This document shows, one piece after another, positions 1-9,400 of a stretch of 12,154 nucleotides of DNA. The stretch is from assembly GCA_020026225.1 (NCBI GenBank), contig JAHHQU010000066.1, positions 1 through 12,154 of the forward strand, read 5' to 3'. The position numbers were made by a program, and so were the translations under genes. Every line of letters begins with the position of its first letter. Positions within the stretch are counted from its first letter, which is position 1. Under the pieces are notes generated by a model, which saw only the letters and a list, made by a program, of their open reading frames with translations, did no database searches and had not been told where the DNA came from. This DNA is from Phocaeicola sp. GTDB lineage: Bacteria > Bacteroidota > Bacteroidia > Bacteroidales > Bacteroidaceae.

Positions 1-1
1 T

Positions 2-453
2 GTGCTTGAACAATATCTCGCAAAAATGGGCTTTTTAAGGGACGACTAATTAACAAAGATTGGAAAGGATTAAAACAAGGTGCATTGTCCAGTATCACAA
101 CTTTTGGAATTACCTACAGCCTAAAATACATCATAAAGAAAGAACGTCCGGACCATAGTGACAATCATTCATTCCCTTCCATGCACAGTGCCCTCTCATT
201 TACAGCTGCGACATTTATCCAACGACGTTATGGTTGGAAATGGGGTATTCCTGCTTATCTCATTTCAACGTATGTGGGATGGAGTCGTATATATGGAAAG
301 AAACATGACGGATGGGATGTCGCAGCCGGAGCTGCCATCGGAATAGGAAGTGCTTACATCTTTACCCGTCCATTTGCTAAGAAACACCATCTTTCCATCA
401 GTCCTGTTGCAGGAGATGACCATTATGGGATTTATGCATCCATGAATTTCTGA
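2..453 (+). pseudogene. PAP2-family membrane phosphatase, 3' part, apparent frameshift
   Basis: This is the C-terminal part of a type 2 phosphatidic acid phosphatase (PAP2), a membrane enzyme family that removes phosphate from lipids such as undecaprenyl-PP or lipid A. All three family motifs are visible in one frame: K-x6-RP (Lys codon 124, Arg-Pro 145-150), PSMHS (175-189; usual form PSGH, catalytic-triad His at 184) and SR-x5-H-x3-D (283-318). That frame is open only back to a TGA at 7-9, and its first possible start is a TTG at 85, which would give 122 residues, far too short for the family. Residues before the TTG (INKDWKGLKQG) still look like family sequence. The +1 frame reads LEQYLAKMGF from position 5 and would join smoothly if the T5 run at 32-36 had six T. 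I therefore infer a one-base deletion, or a sequencing error, in a gene that starts outside the window. A truncated remnant behind another gene ending at 47-49 is the alternative. Confidence 0.62.
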
Positions 454-492
454 TTAAGTCGAAGGGCTTAAGACACGACCGTTCATAACCCG

Positions 493-1884
493 TTATTGTT
501 TATCAAAAATACTTTCGGCAACAACGAACGAGGATTTGTGTTTATAAGCCAGTTTTGTCAATTCCGCAACAATCTCAGGATGCTTTTCCGAGATATCATA
601 CTTTTCTTCCGGATCAGTACCCAAATCATAAAGATGCGGTTTCTCAAAAACTACCTTTGGAGCAGAACCATAAGCTGGCTTATCCATGAAATGAAGTTTG
701 AATGCCCCTTTACGTACAGCATATAGGTCACTTCCACGATAAAAAAAGAATTCATCACGCACTACAGATGAAGGATCTTCAAAAGCATCTGTCAAACTGT
801 TTCCATCATAAATCCGATCGGCCGGCAATTCTACCCCAGCCATACTACAAAAAGTAGGCAACAAATCTAACGTACTTCCCATATTGGTGACTTGTCCAGG
901 CTTAACTCCCTTTCCCCACACAATACAAGGAACTCGGAATCCTCCTTCACAATGCGAACCTTTCCCCTCACGCAATGGACCAGACGTTCCTGCTTCCTGT
1001 TTATAGGGAAGCCATGGACCGTTGTCAGAAGTAAATACGACCAATGTATTCTTATCCAGTCCTGTATTTCTTAGTGTTTGCAGGATTTCTCCTACACTCC
1101 AATCTATTTCTTCTATACAATCCCCATACTTTCCACGTGCGGATTTTCCTTGAAAATCTTCAGAAGCATAAACTGGCCAATGCGGCATAGGATGGGCAAG
1201 ATACAGAAAGAAAGGTTTGTCTTTATGATGCTTTATGTAAGCAACAACCTTCTCTGTCAACCGCTTGGTCAACTGGGTCTGATCTGGTTCTCTTTCTACA
1301 ACCTGATGCTGATCATACAAGACATATTCATACGGATAATTGACATTTCCCACTTTCGATTGCTCCTTTTTGCTCATATCGTTTGAAAAAGGAGAGCCAT
1401 AAAAATAGTCAAACCCATTTGCTAAGGGCATAGACTCCTCCTTATGCCCCACATGCCATTTGCCTACAATGGCTGTTGCATATCCAGCTTTATGCAATAA
1501 TTCCGGTATAGTAATCTCCTCAGGAGGCAAACCTTCAGGAGAATTCGGAAAGAGTACCCTCTTCCGATTCCCATACATTCCCGTACGCACTCCTAAACGT
1601 CCTGTAAGAAGTCCCGCTCTGCTCGGAGAAGAAACTGAAGCAGAAACATAAAAAGAGGTCCATTTCTGCCCCTCTTGAGCCATACGGTCTAAATAAGGAG
1701 TTTTAACTGTGGGATTTCCATAGCAAGATAAATCACCATAGCCCATATCATCACAATAAATGACAACAAAGTTCGGTTTTGAGGTTTCAGGTGCAGTATG
1801 CTCTACAAGATTTACCATACAAGAGGGAGACAAAACAACCAAAGCGGCAGCTGCTGTCAATCCCAAAAAGTTCAAGGGTCTCAT
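493..1884 (-). CDS. Family S1 (arylsulfatase A/GALNS-like) sulfatase, lipoprotein
   Basis: This formylglycine-dependent sulfatase hydrolyses a sulfate ester on a sugar; the substrate is not readable from sequence. The N-terminus has a short hydrophobic signal ending in SPSC, so Cys22 is a probable lipidation site. It is followed by MVNLVEH without an acidic surface-export signal, which suggests a periplasmic location. The alkaline-phosphatase-like fold starts with the metal-binding YCDDMGYGDL (Asp45, Asp46). The maturation motif is SSPSR (Ser85-Arg89) followed by AGLLTGR, so Ser85 would become formylglycine. GKWHVG (Lys142, His144), HPMPHWP (His231) and TSDNGP (Asp287, Asn288) are further active-site motifs. 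At 463 residues it is a normal length for the family. The overall pattern resembles human ARSA/GALNS. As a serine-type sulfatase it needs a radical-SAM maturase (anSME), which is not encoded here. It diverges from the GH92 gene and converges with the PAP2 gene, with 39 bp between their stops. Confidence 0.95.
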   Translation of the reverse strand: MRPLNFLGLTAAAALVVLSPSCMVNLVEHTAPETSKPNFVVIYCDDMGYGDLSCYGNPTVKTPYLDRMAQEGQKWTSFYVSASVSSPSRAGLLTGRLGVRTGMYGNRKRVLFPNSPEGLPPEEITIPELLHKAGYATAIVGKWHVGHKEESMPLANGFDYFYGSPFSNDMSKKEQSKVGNVNYPYEYVLYDQHQVVEREPDQTQLTKRLTEKVVAYIKHHKDKPFFLYLAHPMPHWPVYASEDFQGKSARGKYGDCIEEIDWSVGEILQTLRNTGLDKNTLVVFTSDNGPWLPYKQEAGTSGPLREGKGSHCEGGFRVPCIVWGKGVKPGQVTNMGSTLDLLPTFCSMAGVELPADRIYDGNSLTDAFEDPSSVVRDEFFFYRGSDLYAVRKGAFKLHFMDKPAYGSAPKVVFEKPHLYDLGTDPEEKYDISEKHPEIVAELTKLAYKHKSSFVVAESIFDKQ

Positions 1885-1950
1885 AAATAAAAGATTTTAT
1901 AAGATTATCAATCGCCAGAAAATCATTCCAGCACAAGATAAAATACACCA

Positions 1951-1958
1951 CAAAATTA
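1951..1958 (-). promoter_or_regulatory. Candidate -7 box for the sulfatase gene
   Basis: Read on the minus strand, these bases are TAATTTTG, an exact match to the Bacteroides -7 consensus TAnnTTTG. The transcript would start near 1945 and carry a leader of about 60 nt before the ATG at 1884. I see no good -33 TTTG about 20 bp upstream, so the promoter may depend on an activator. Confidence 0.45.
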
Positions 1959-2068
1959 ATAAATCTATCCCAATTGCATCTTCTCTTTAAAAAGGAAACA
2001 TTCAAATCCTACTTTCTTTGTAATAAAAATAGACTTCTATTCCTCTCGCTTTCCTATCTGATTCAAGG

Positions 2069-2088
2069 AAGAATTAGCAAGAATATGC
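2069..2088 (+). repeat. 10-bp tandem direct repeat upstream of the GH92 promoter
   Basis: Two adjacent 10-bp units, AAGAATTAGC and AAGAATATGC, match at 8 of 10 positions and are spaced one helical turn apart. They end 9 bp before the -7 box at 2098, in the zone where an activator such as a hybrid two-component regulator would bind. An ATTC-N6-GAAT inverted repeat (2061-2074) overlaps the first unit. The repeat is seen directly; an operator role is inference, and AT-rich DNA yields such repeats by chance. Confidence 0.35.
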
Positions 2089-2097
2089 TTTTTTTTA

Positions 2098-2105
2098 TAT
2101 ATTTG
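2098..2105 (+). promoter_or_regulatory. Candidate -7 box for the GH92 gene
   Basis: TATATTTG matches the Bacteroides -7 consensus TAnnTTTG exactly and lies 19 bp before the ATG at 2125. The leader would be only about 12 nt and AT-rich, as is common in Bacteroides, where A-rich sequence replaces a Shine-Dalgarno. The expected -33 TTTG is replaced by a weak TTAG at 2074-2077 (20-bp spacing), which again fits activated expression. Confidence 0.5.
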
Positions 2106-2124
2106 TCAAAATTTAAATTACAAC

Positions 2125-4341
2125 ATGAAAAAGACAACCTTATTGATGTGCACCATGTTAGCCGCATCAGCTTGTACCACAGAGCGGCAACAGATAGCAA
2201 CAGATTACTCTAAAGAAGTCAATCCTTTTATTGGAACTGACTTTACTGGAAATACCTATCCTGGAGCACAAGCCCCGTTCGGAATGGTACAATTAAGTCC
2301 TGACAACGGATTACCAGGATGGGACCGTATTTCAGGCTACTTCTATCCTGATTCAACGATTGCAGGATTCAGTCACACTCATCTTTCGGGTACCGGAGCT
2401 GGCGATTTATACGACATCTCATTCATGCCTGTTACCCGTCCCTACCATGAAGCTCCTGAACCCTTAGGCATTCACTCCAAATTTTCACATGCAGAAGAAT
2501 CAGCTTCTGCTGGTTACTACAGCGTGCTGTTGAAAGATTATGGAATTAAGGTTGAGTTGACAGCTACAGAACGCTGCGGCATTCAACGTTATACCTTCCC
2601 AAAGGCTGAATCTTCCGTATTCTTGAACCTGAAGAAAGCCATGAACTGGGATTTCACACTCGATTCACACATCGAAGTCGTAGATTCTGTAACCATCCGA
2701 GGTTATCGAATTTCCCAAGGATGGTCACCTAAGCAGCACATTTATTTTGAAACACGCTTTTCAAAGCCTTTTGAAGCTTGCCATATAGATTCCACAGCCA
2801 TCAATACAGAAAAAGATGGAAGAATTGGTACAGCCTACATTGCACGTTTTGATTTCACGACAGAAAAAGACGAGCAGATTTTGATAACGACAGGAATTTC
2901 GGGAGTCAGCATGGAAGGTGCAAAAGAAAATCTTCTGGCAGAAGCTCCTAAAAACGATTTTGACCTGTATAGAAAACAAGCAGCTTTAAATTGGAACAAA
3001 CAATTAGGCAAAATAGAAGTCAAAGCGAACAGCGAAGACGACAAGATTAAATTCTATACGGCTTTATACCATTCCATGATTGCTCCTACCATTTTCAGCG
3101 ATGTAGACGGCTCCTATTTCGGTCCTGATAATCAAATTCACAAAGCTGAAAACTGGACAAACTATTGTACTTTCTCTCTATGGGATACTTTCCGTGCCGC
3201 TCACCCTTTATTTACATATACAGAGCCTGAGCGTACGAATGACATGATAAAAAGTTTCTTGAACTTCTACAAACAACAAGGAGCCTTGCCTTTATGGAAT
3301 CTTTACGGTTGGGAAACAGACATGATGATTGGTTATCATGCCGTTCCTGTTATTGTTGACGCATTTATGAAAGGTATCGGCAATTTCGATCCTGAACTGG
3401 CATTGGAAGCTTGTGTTGCATCAGCCAACCGAGATGAATACCAAGGTATCGGAGATTACAAGAAACTGGGATACATTCCTCACCATAGCAACCCGGAAAA
3501 ACGCCAGAACTGGTCGTTGTCCAAGACTATGGAATATGCTTACGATGACTATTGTATTGCAGTAATGGCACAGAAACTTGGGAAAAAGGACATTGCCGAT
3601 GAATTCTTCAAACGGTCATTGAACTACAAGAATTTATACAACCCTGCTTCTTCATTCTTCCAAGCTCGCGATGAAAAAGGACATTTTGCTCCTAAATTCA
3701 ATCCGAATGATTACTCAGCAGATATTTGTGAAAGTAACGGATGGCAATATTTCTGGTATGCTCCACACGACATCGACGGGTTAATCGGTCTGGTAGGTGG
3801 CGAAAAGCGCTTTACAGAAAAATTGGATAGCATGTTTACCTATGTACCGGAAAAAGACGAAGACCTACCTATCTTCAGTACAGGAATGATTGGCCAATAT
3901 GCTCATGGAAATGAACCTGGACACCATATTATATACTTGTACAACAAAGTGGGACAGCCTTGGAAAACTCAGAAGTATGTAGCACAAGTCTTGCATGAAT
4001 TGTACCGAAATACTCCAGACGGTTTATGCGGCAATGAAGACTGCGGACAAATGTCGGCATGGTTCGTCTTCAGTTCAATGGGATTCTACCCGATTGACCC
4101 AATAAGCGGAATTTATGAAATAGGAACTCCACTATTCCCAGAAATGAAATTGAACCTATCCAATGGAAAAGTCTTCACTGTATTAGCACCAAATGCCAGT
4201 GCAGAAAATATTTATATTCAATCTGTCAAACGTAACGGACAACCCTACGACAAGAGTTACATCACTCACGAACAAATAATGAATGGTGACACATTCGAGT
4301 TTGAAATGGGTAATCAACCTGGACCTGTTTGGTATAAATAA
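2125..4341 (+). CDS. GH92 exo-alpha-mannosidase, lipoprotein
   Basis: GH92 enzymes are calcium-dependent inverting exo-alpha-mannosidases that trim terminal mannose from N-glycans and mannans. The signal peptide ends in a clear lipobox (AASAC, Cys17). The TTERQQ that follows is only weakly acidic, so a periplasmic location is likelier than the surface. The N-terminal beta-sandwich domain covers about residues 30-260, starting with the family hallmark VNPFIGT and PGAQAPFGMVQLSPD. The catalytic (alpha/alpha)6 domain runs from about 275 to the end. It contains ESNGWQYFWYAPHD, where Glu536 is the probable general acid; HGNEPGHH at 594-601; and GNEDCGQMSAW, where Asp639 is the probable general base. 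These assignments are by motif, from what is known of the family. At 738 residues it is full length. ESNG replaces the more usual EGNA. Linkage preference (alpha-1,2, -1,3, -1,4 or -1,6) cannot be read with confidence. The gene stands alone between its own promoter and terminator. Confidence 0.97.
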   Translation: MKKTTLLMCTMLAASACTTERQQIATDYSKEVNPFIGTDFTGNTYPGAQAPFGMVQLSPDNGLPGWDRISGYFYPDSTIAGFSHTHLSGTGAGDLYDISFMPVTRPYHEAPEPLGIHSKFSHAEESASAGYYSVLLKDYGIKVELTATERCGIQRYTFPKAESSVFLNLKKAMNWDFTLDSHIEVVDSVTIRGYRISQGWSPKQHIYFETRFSKPFEACHIDSTAINTEKDGRIGTAYIARFDFTTEKDEQILITTGISGVSMEGAKENLLAEAPKNDFDLYRKQAALNWNKQLGKIEVKANSEDDKIKFYTALYHSMIAPTIFSDVDGSYFGPDNQIHKAENWTNYCTFSLWDTFRAAHPLFTYTEPERTNDMIKSFLNFYKQQGALPLWNLYGWETDMMIGYHAVPVIVDAFMKGIGNFDPELALEACVASANRDEYQGIGDYKKLGYIPHHSNPEKRQNWSLSKTMEYAYDDYCIAVMAQKLGKKDIADEFFKRSLNYKNLYNPASSFFQARDEKGHFAPKFNPNDYSADICESNGWQYFWYAPHDIDGLIGLVGGEKRFTEKLDSMFTYVPEKDEDLPIFSTGMIGQYAHGNEPGHHIIYLYNKVGQPWKTQKYVAQVLHELYRNTPDGLCGNEDCGQMSAWFVFSSMGFYPIDPISGIYEIGTPLFPEMKLNLSNGKVFTVLAPNASAENIYIQSVKRNGQPYDKSYITHEQIMNGDTFEFEMGNQPGPVWYK

Positions 4342-4363
4342 TTTGAGTAGCTATTCTTAGAAA

Positions 4364-4418
4364 CAGCGCCTTTCGTTTTCCTTTAGAGAGAATGAAAGGC
4401 GCTGCTTTTATAATATTG
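4364..4418 (+). terminator. Rho-independent terminator of the GH92 gene
   Basis: The arms CAGCGCCTTTC (4364-4374) and GAAAGGCGCTG (4394-4404) pair perfectly over 11 bp. Pairing continues inward through 4380/4388 with G-T wobbles and leaves a loop of about 7 nt. The right arm is followed by CTTTTATAATATT, a T-rich tail on the plus strand. It starts 22 bp after the GH92 stop codon. Confidence 0.88.
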
Positions 4419-4573
4419 TTTTAGATTGATTTCAAAGGTAAATGCTAAGTCCTTTCCCTAAAGACTCAAACAATACCCTATGAATTCCTTTCAGTTTTTG
4501 TACCTGCAATAACAGTTACAGAGACTATCATCTTTCACGTAAGGACATACTTACTGGAGTATTCACAAAAGAG

Positions 4574-4614
4574 ACGGGCCGATTAATCGCGAAGATTAAC
4601 CGGCCCGTTTTTTA
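4574..4614. terminator. Bidirectional terminator between GH92 and susD
   Basis: The arms ACGGGCCG (4574-4581) and CGGCCCGT (4601-4608) extend inward by ATTAATC/GATTAAC, giving 15 paired positions with one A-C mismatch and a GCGAA loop. On the plus strand it is followed by a T run (4608-4613). On the minus strand it is followed by CTCTTTTGTG. It lies 26 bp beyond the susD stop codon and so ends the susCD transcript, while also backing up the GH92 terminator. The 293-bp spacer between the two genes holds no ORF I would call; a 7-bp bulged hairpin at 4448-4466 is the only other structure. Confidence 0.85.
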
Positions 4615-4634
4615 TTTACCAATAATGAGATGTA

Positions 4635-6461
4635 TTACTTTTCCCATCCTGGATTTTGAACTAGATTCTGATTCAATGTAATTTGTTTGATAGGAATTGG
4701 ATACAAATAACATTTATCACTCCATCCTGGAGTTGGTTTCAAAATATAAGTAACACAATTTTTATAACGTGGCTGTTCTGCACCCTTGTACAAACTATTT
4801 TTCAAAGCCTCATTGTTATAAGAATCGACATCATTAATTTTTACACCTACAGGCTGCAAGTTCAAATACTCTCCTTTTTTCCAGCGTTTGATATCGTTGA
4901 AACGGAATCCCTGTCCCATCAACTCTGAGCATCTTTCACGACGGATTTCCCACAAAACAGGATCTACGTCGCTATCTCTATAAGTATCAAAATCACTACC
5001 GATTTCATTCACAATCATAGGAGCTACATGAGCACGCTCACGAAGTTTGTTTACAGTCTGATCAGCTACCGTTTGATTGAATTTACCCAATTCAAACATA
5101 GCCTCAGCATGATTGATCAAGACCTCACCCATACGGAAAACCGGTGCATCTGTACCTGCATTTTCACGATCTTGAGCACCAGGCTGGTTATTATAATACA
5201 AATAGAAATAATAACCTGCACGCTGTGGGATACCACCAACTTTTACAGCTTCCAAATTAGGAATTTTGCTTGAATAAGTAGTTGCTGAATTCCATAATGG
5301 GAACATTTTCTTTTTCGGATCGTTTCCTACGATTTCATTCATCATATCAATGTATTTGCGATCTTCTGGGTTTTCTGTAAATTCCCATTTTGTACGGTCT
5401 GTTGAAGTTTTCACTTCATAAGGAGGACAGATTGTGTAGTACAAACGATAGTCACGTTTTTCAAATTCGTCATACAAAGACTCGTCGCCTTTATAAAGAG
5501 GAGAAGTTGAAATAGGCTTACCGTCAGCACACAAATAATTTTCTACCAAACGCTTGGTTCCTTCATACAAATACTGATATTCACGAGTATCGTTTGTCAA
5601 CTGATGTGATTTTTTGTAATCATATTCCAAATATTCCTTGAACAGCAGAATACTCTTCTCACCTTTCAATGACATAGAATTGAATACATCATCAAAATCC
5701 TTCATCAATCCCAAATTCTGATCAATCAGTTTCTGAGAAGCAGTAACAGAAGCCTGCAGATACTTATTTCCATCTACTCCGTCAACAGCTCCATGATACT
5801 TTCTCCAAGTACCTTCAAACAAACCAAAACGTGAAATCAAAGCTCTGATCACATTCGGATTGATTGTATTTGTACCATCCCCTTTAGGTTTAATATGACT
5901 TTCTGCATAAAGGAGATTTTCCAAGATATTATTAGATACGACTTCTCGAGAGTCCTTTTTAGCATAAAGGATGTCTTTATCCGTAGTTTTCACTTCATGT
6001 TCCAACCAAGGAAGATCACCCATATTCTGCATCATTTGGAAATAAGACCATGCACGGAAGAAATAGCCGACACTTCTCCAATGTTCTTTATCCTTGTCAG
6101 ACATGGAAGCCTGATCAATATTGTCCAACATTAAATTCACCTGACGGATGAACGAGAAGTCCCACATTCCTGCAGAAATATTTGATGCATCCAGACGATT
6201 GTTTACAAGTCCAATACCATTAGCTGACTGACCATAGAACATCATATCCGATTGATCTCCAGCCTGCGGTCTATCATTGTAACCAACGATAAAATTCTTA
6301 TATAATCCCCAAGCGTACATCTTAAAATTGTCACTTGATGTAAAAACCGTTTCAGGTGTTTCTTTGTCAATCGGAGTTCTATCAAGGAACTCATTATCAA
6401 GACATGACGTAAGTCCTGCATTCAAAAGACATGCCCCAATTAATATATGCTTAATTTTCAT
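4635..6461 (-). CDS. SusD/RagB-family surface glycan-binding lipoprotein
   Basis: SusD-like proteins sit on the outer face of the outer membrane as a lid over a SusC channel and bind the glycan being imported. The signal peptide ends in GLTSC (Cys20) followed by LDNEFLDRTP. The acidic residues after the cysteine fit the Bacteroidetes surface-export signal. The N-terminal SusD-like region includes ETVFTSSDNFKMYAWGLYKN, and TPR-like helices follow. The C-terminal RagB/SusD domain contains the hallmark RRERCSELMGQGFRFNDIKRW (starting at about residue 507) and ends in YLYPIPIKQITLNQNLVQNPGW. At 608 residues the length is typical. The ATG at 6461 lies 22 bp after the susC stop codon, so the two genes form an operon. 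Ligand specificity cannot be read from the sequence; the context suggests a mannose-containing glycan. Confidence 0.97.
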   Translation of the reverse strand: MKIKHILIGACLLNAGLTSCLDNEFLDRTPIDKETPETVFTSSDNFKMYAWGLYKNFIVGYNDRPQAGDQSDMMFYGQSANGIGLVNNRLDASNISAGMWDFSFIRQVNLMLDNIDQASMSDKDKEHWRSVGYFFRAWSYFQMMQNMGDLPWLEHEVKTTDKDILYAKKDSREVVSNNILENLLYAESHIKPKGDGTNTINPNVIRALISRFGLFEGTWRKYHGAVDGVDGNKYLQASVTASQKLIDQNLGLMKDFDDVFNSMSLKGEKSILLFKEYLEYDYKKSHQLTNDTREYQYLYEGTKRLVENYLCADGKPISTSPLYKGDESLYDEFEKRDYRLYYTICPPYEVKTSTDRTKWEFTENPEDRKYIDMMNEIVGNDPKKKMFPLWNSATTYSSKIPNLEAVKVGGIPQRAGYYFYLYYNNQPGAQDRENAGTDAPVFRMGEVLINHAEAMFELGKFNQTVADQTVNKLRERAHVAPMIVNEIGSDFDTYRDSDVDPVLWEIRRERCSELMGQGFRFNDIKRWKKGEYLNLQPVGVKINDVDSYNNEALKNSLYKGAEQPRYKNCVTYILKPTPGWSDKCYLYPIPIKQITLNQNLVQNPGWEK

Positions 6462-6483
6462 CTTATTCTTAGTTAAATAGATT

Positions 6484-9400
6484 TTACAATGTCATATTGA
6501 TACCAAAAGATACCTTTTTCATAAATGGATAAAGATCGTTAATAGTCATTGTCTGTTCCGGATCCATTCCATCATACAAGTGATGAACTGTCCACAAATC
6601 TTCACCACTGAAGAATACCTTAAACGCCTTGATAGCCTTGGTCTTTTCTAACCATTTTTTAGGGAATGAATAACTGATGGTAATATTCTTCATCTTAAAG
6701 TATGCACCATTCTTCAAATACTTGGTCTGAGTACGTCTGTTGAATACATCAGTACCTTGATTGATACCGTTCTGATCGCTCAAACGTGGATAGTAAGCAT
6801 TTGGATTTTCTGGAGTCCAGTAATCCAAGTGGTGAGCCAAAACTGTTGCAGCAGCATCAGGGTTATCAGTATTTGTATGAGGCCATGCCAAGAAGTTAGA
6901 AGGACCGTTTGTACCGATTACCAAATCACGCTTTGCTACACCTTGGAAGAACAAAGAAAGTTCAAGTCCCTTCCAACCGATACCAGCAGTAATTGAGTAA
7001 GGGAAACGACGACTTGTGTTACCGATGATCTTACGGTCACCAGGATTTGATTCTGTATCATCTCCCGATGTCTGGATTCCAGGAATTCCATTCAAGTCCT
7101 TAAATAGGATATCACCTGGACGTGGATCACGTACATAAGGATCAAGAGTAGGCACACCTTCTTTCAATTTATAGATGCGGTTAGCCTCATCAATGAATTC
7201 AAAGTCATCTTCTGTATAGAAACGATCTGTTACAAATCCCCAGATTTCTCCAATTTCCATACCTTCACGATAACCACTCAAAGTTCTTGTCGGGTTATCA
7301 AAACGTGTGACATGTGAGCGAGAATCGTAAATGTTGATACCAACGTTATAGTGCCAATCTTTATTGATATTGTCTCTCCAGTTGATAGCCAATTCCCAAC
7401 CTTTGGTACGCAAATCTGCAGAGTTTTCCAATGGAGCTTTTGCACCTAAAACAGAAGGTAGTTCTTGACCCGGTGCCAACATACCTTTCGTATCACGGCG
7501 ATACCAGTCAAATACAACATTCAAACGGTTGTTAAACATAGCCATATCGAAACCGATGTCCAATGTCTCAACCTTTTCCCATGTAAAGTCTGAACTAAAC
7601 AAAGGAGGAACGCCACGTCCAACCATCCAGTTACCATCTGCTAACCATGCATCAGTAGTAGGCATTACACCCAAGAAAGCATAATTACTGATAGCCTGGT
7701 TACCTACTTGTCCTAAAGAACCTCTCAATTTAAATGAGTCCAAATAGTCTCTAGACCAATCCATGAATTTTTCTTCAGTCAAACGCCATCCAAGAGAAAC
7801 AGATGGGAAGAAACCGAAACGATTGTTTTTAGGGAACTTAGAAGAACCATCATAACGTCCGTTCGTTTCAATCATGTATTTACCCTTATAGTCATAAGAC
7901 AAGCGGTAATACAAACCACGCAATGCATATTCATCGTACAAGTCGCCTGTGGTCTGAGTACCACTAGAACCAGCCAAAGAAGGATGATCAGGATTTACTA
8001 CATTAAGTTTCTTACCCCATAATTCCTGCATATAGCTGTATTCCTGGTTGAAACCACCCATTGCGTTGAGCGTATGATCACCGAATGTCTTGCTATAATT
8101 AGCATAGATATTGATGGCATTATAGTTCACATGACGTTCGTTAAGCTGGTAAAATGTATTTCCGTTATAAGTATAAGCTTTCTTGAATGCTTTTTCCGCA
8201 TTGACATAAGCCATCTTCTTACGATACTCATCTTTTGAAGTATTTGTACGGTTGAAAGTGTATTCAGCGTTCACAGTCAATCCTTTCAACGGTTTGAACA
8301 CAGCTTTACCGAACAAACGGATATCTTCCTTATTACTTGTAGCTACTGGAGAGTTTTCAATGTTCCAACGTGGAGTACCGATAGGCAATACCTCATCGCC
8401 GATCTGCACTTCACCTTCTGGATAGTATGAAGGCAGCAACTGAGCCAAACGGAATGGATTCCATGCTCTCAATGAGGACATATTTGGTTCACTTGTTTCT
8501 GAATTAGCATATTTCACGTCAGCTTGTACGGTCAACCAATCGGTAACGTCGGTATTCAAGAATGCAGATACATTGTAACGAGTATAAGAATCTTTGTCTG
8601 TAACCAAGATACCGTCTTCATTCAAATAGCCGAATGACAAACGATAAGAAGACTTCGCTGTACCTCCATCAATAGAAGCATTGTGAGACTGCTGGAAACC
8701 ATGGCGAGACATCATTCTGTCCATATGGTCTACCATCTTCAAGTCATATCGCTGACCAGATTCATCAAGATAATATCCTGATGGATATTTTTCAGGATGC
8801 TGTTCATAATCCTTCAAATAACCGAGCCATGCATCAATATTCTGTCCTCCCATAGCATAACGTCCACTCTTGTAACCCATGTCTTTATAGAAAGTTACAG
8901 TCTGCAATGGAGTTGCTTTCTTTATCAAACCCTGAGGAGTAGAAAATGCGAAGTTATTGTTATAATTGATTCTTGGCTTCTGATCTTTACCGGCCTGTTT
9001 TGTAGTAATAAGGATAACACCAAATGCTGCACGTGCACCATAAATAGCTGATGATGCTGCATCCTTCAATACGGTAATCGTTTCAATGTCGGAAGGAGAA
9101 ATCATATTGATATCCATCGGAACGTTGTCAACCAAAACTAGTGGTTCACCCTGTCCGTATCCATCCATATTAATACGGTTAGTACCGCGGACATTCATAC
9201 TCATGTTCTGTCCTGGTTTACCAGTACTTGAAGTAATCTGCAAACCTGGCATACTACCCTGTAAAGCCTGATTAACTGAGACTACAGGACGGTCTCCCAT
9301 CACTTCATCCATTTTAACAGTACTTACAGCACCTGTTAAATTCGCCTTTTTCTGAGTACCGAAACCTACAACTACGACTTCATCCAAAGCTTGAGTATCT

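Noticed and set aside
485..496. ATAAC-CC-GTTAT inverted repeat at the end of the sulfatase gene
   Set aside because: It is only 5 bp with a 2-nt centre and overlaps the stop codon; it is too weak for a terminator.
4433..4440. Minus-strand TACCTTTG matching the -7 consensus, pointing into the GH92 3' end
   Set aside because: No -33 element lies at the right spacing, and it would read straight into the terminator hairpin; an 8-base motif with two free positions recurs by chance in AT-rich DNA.
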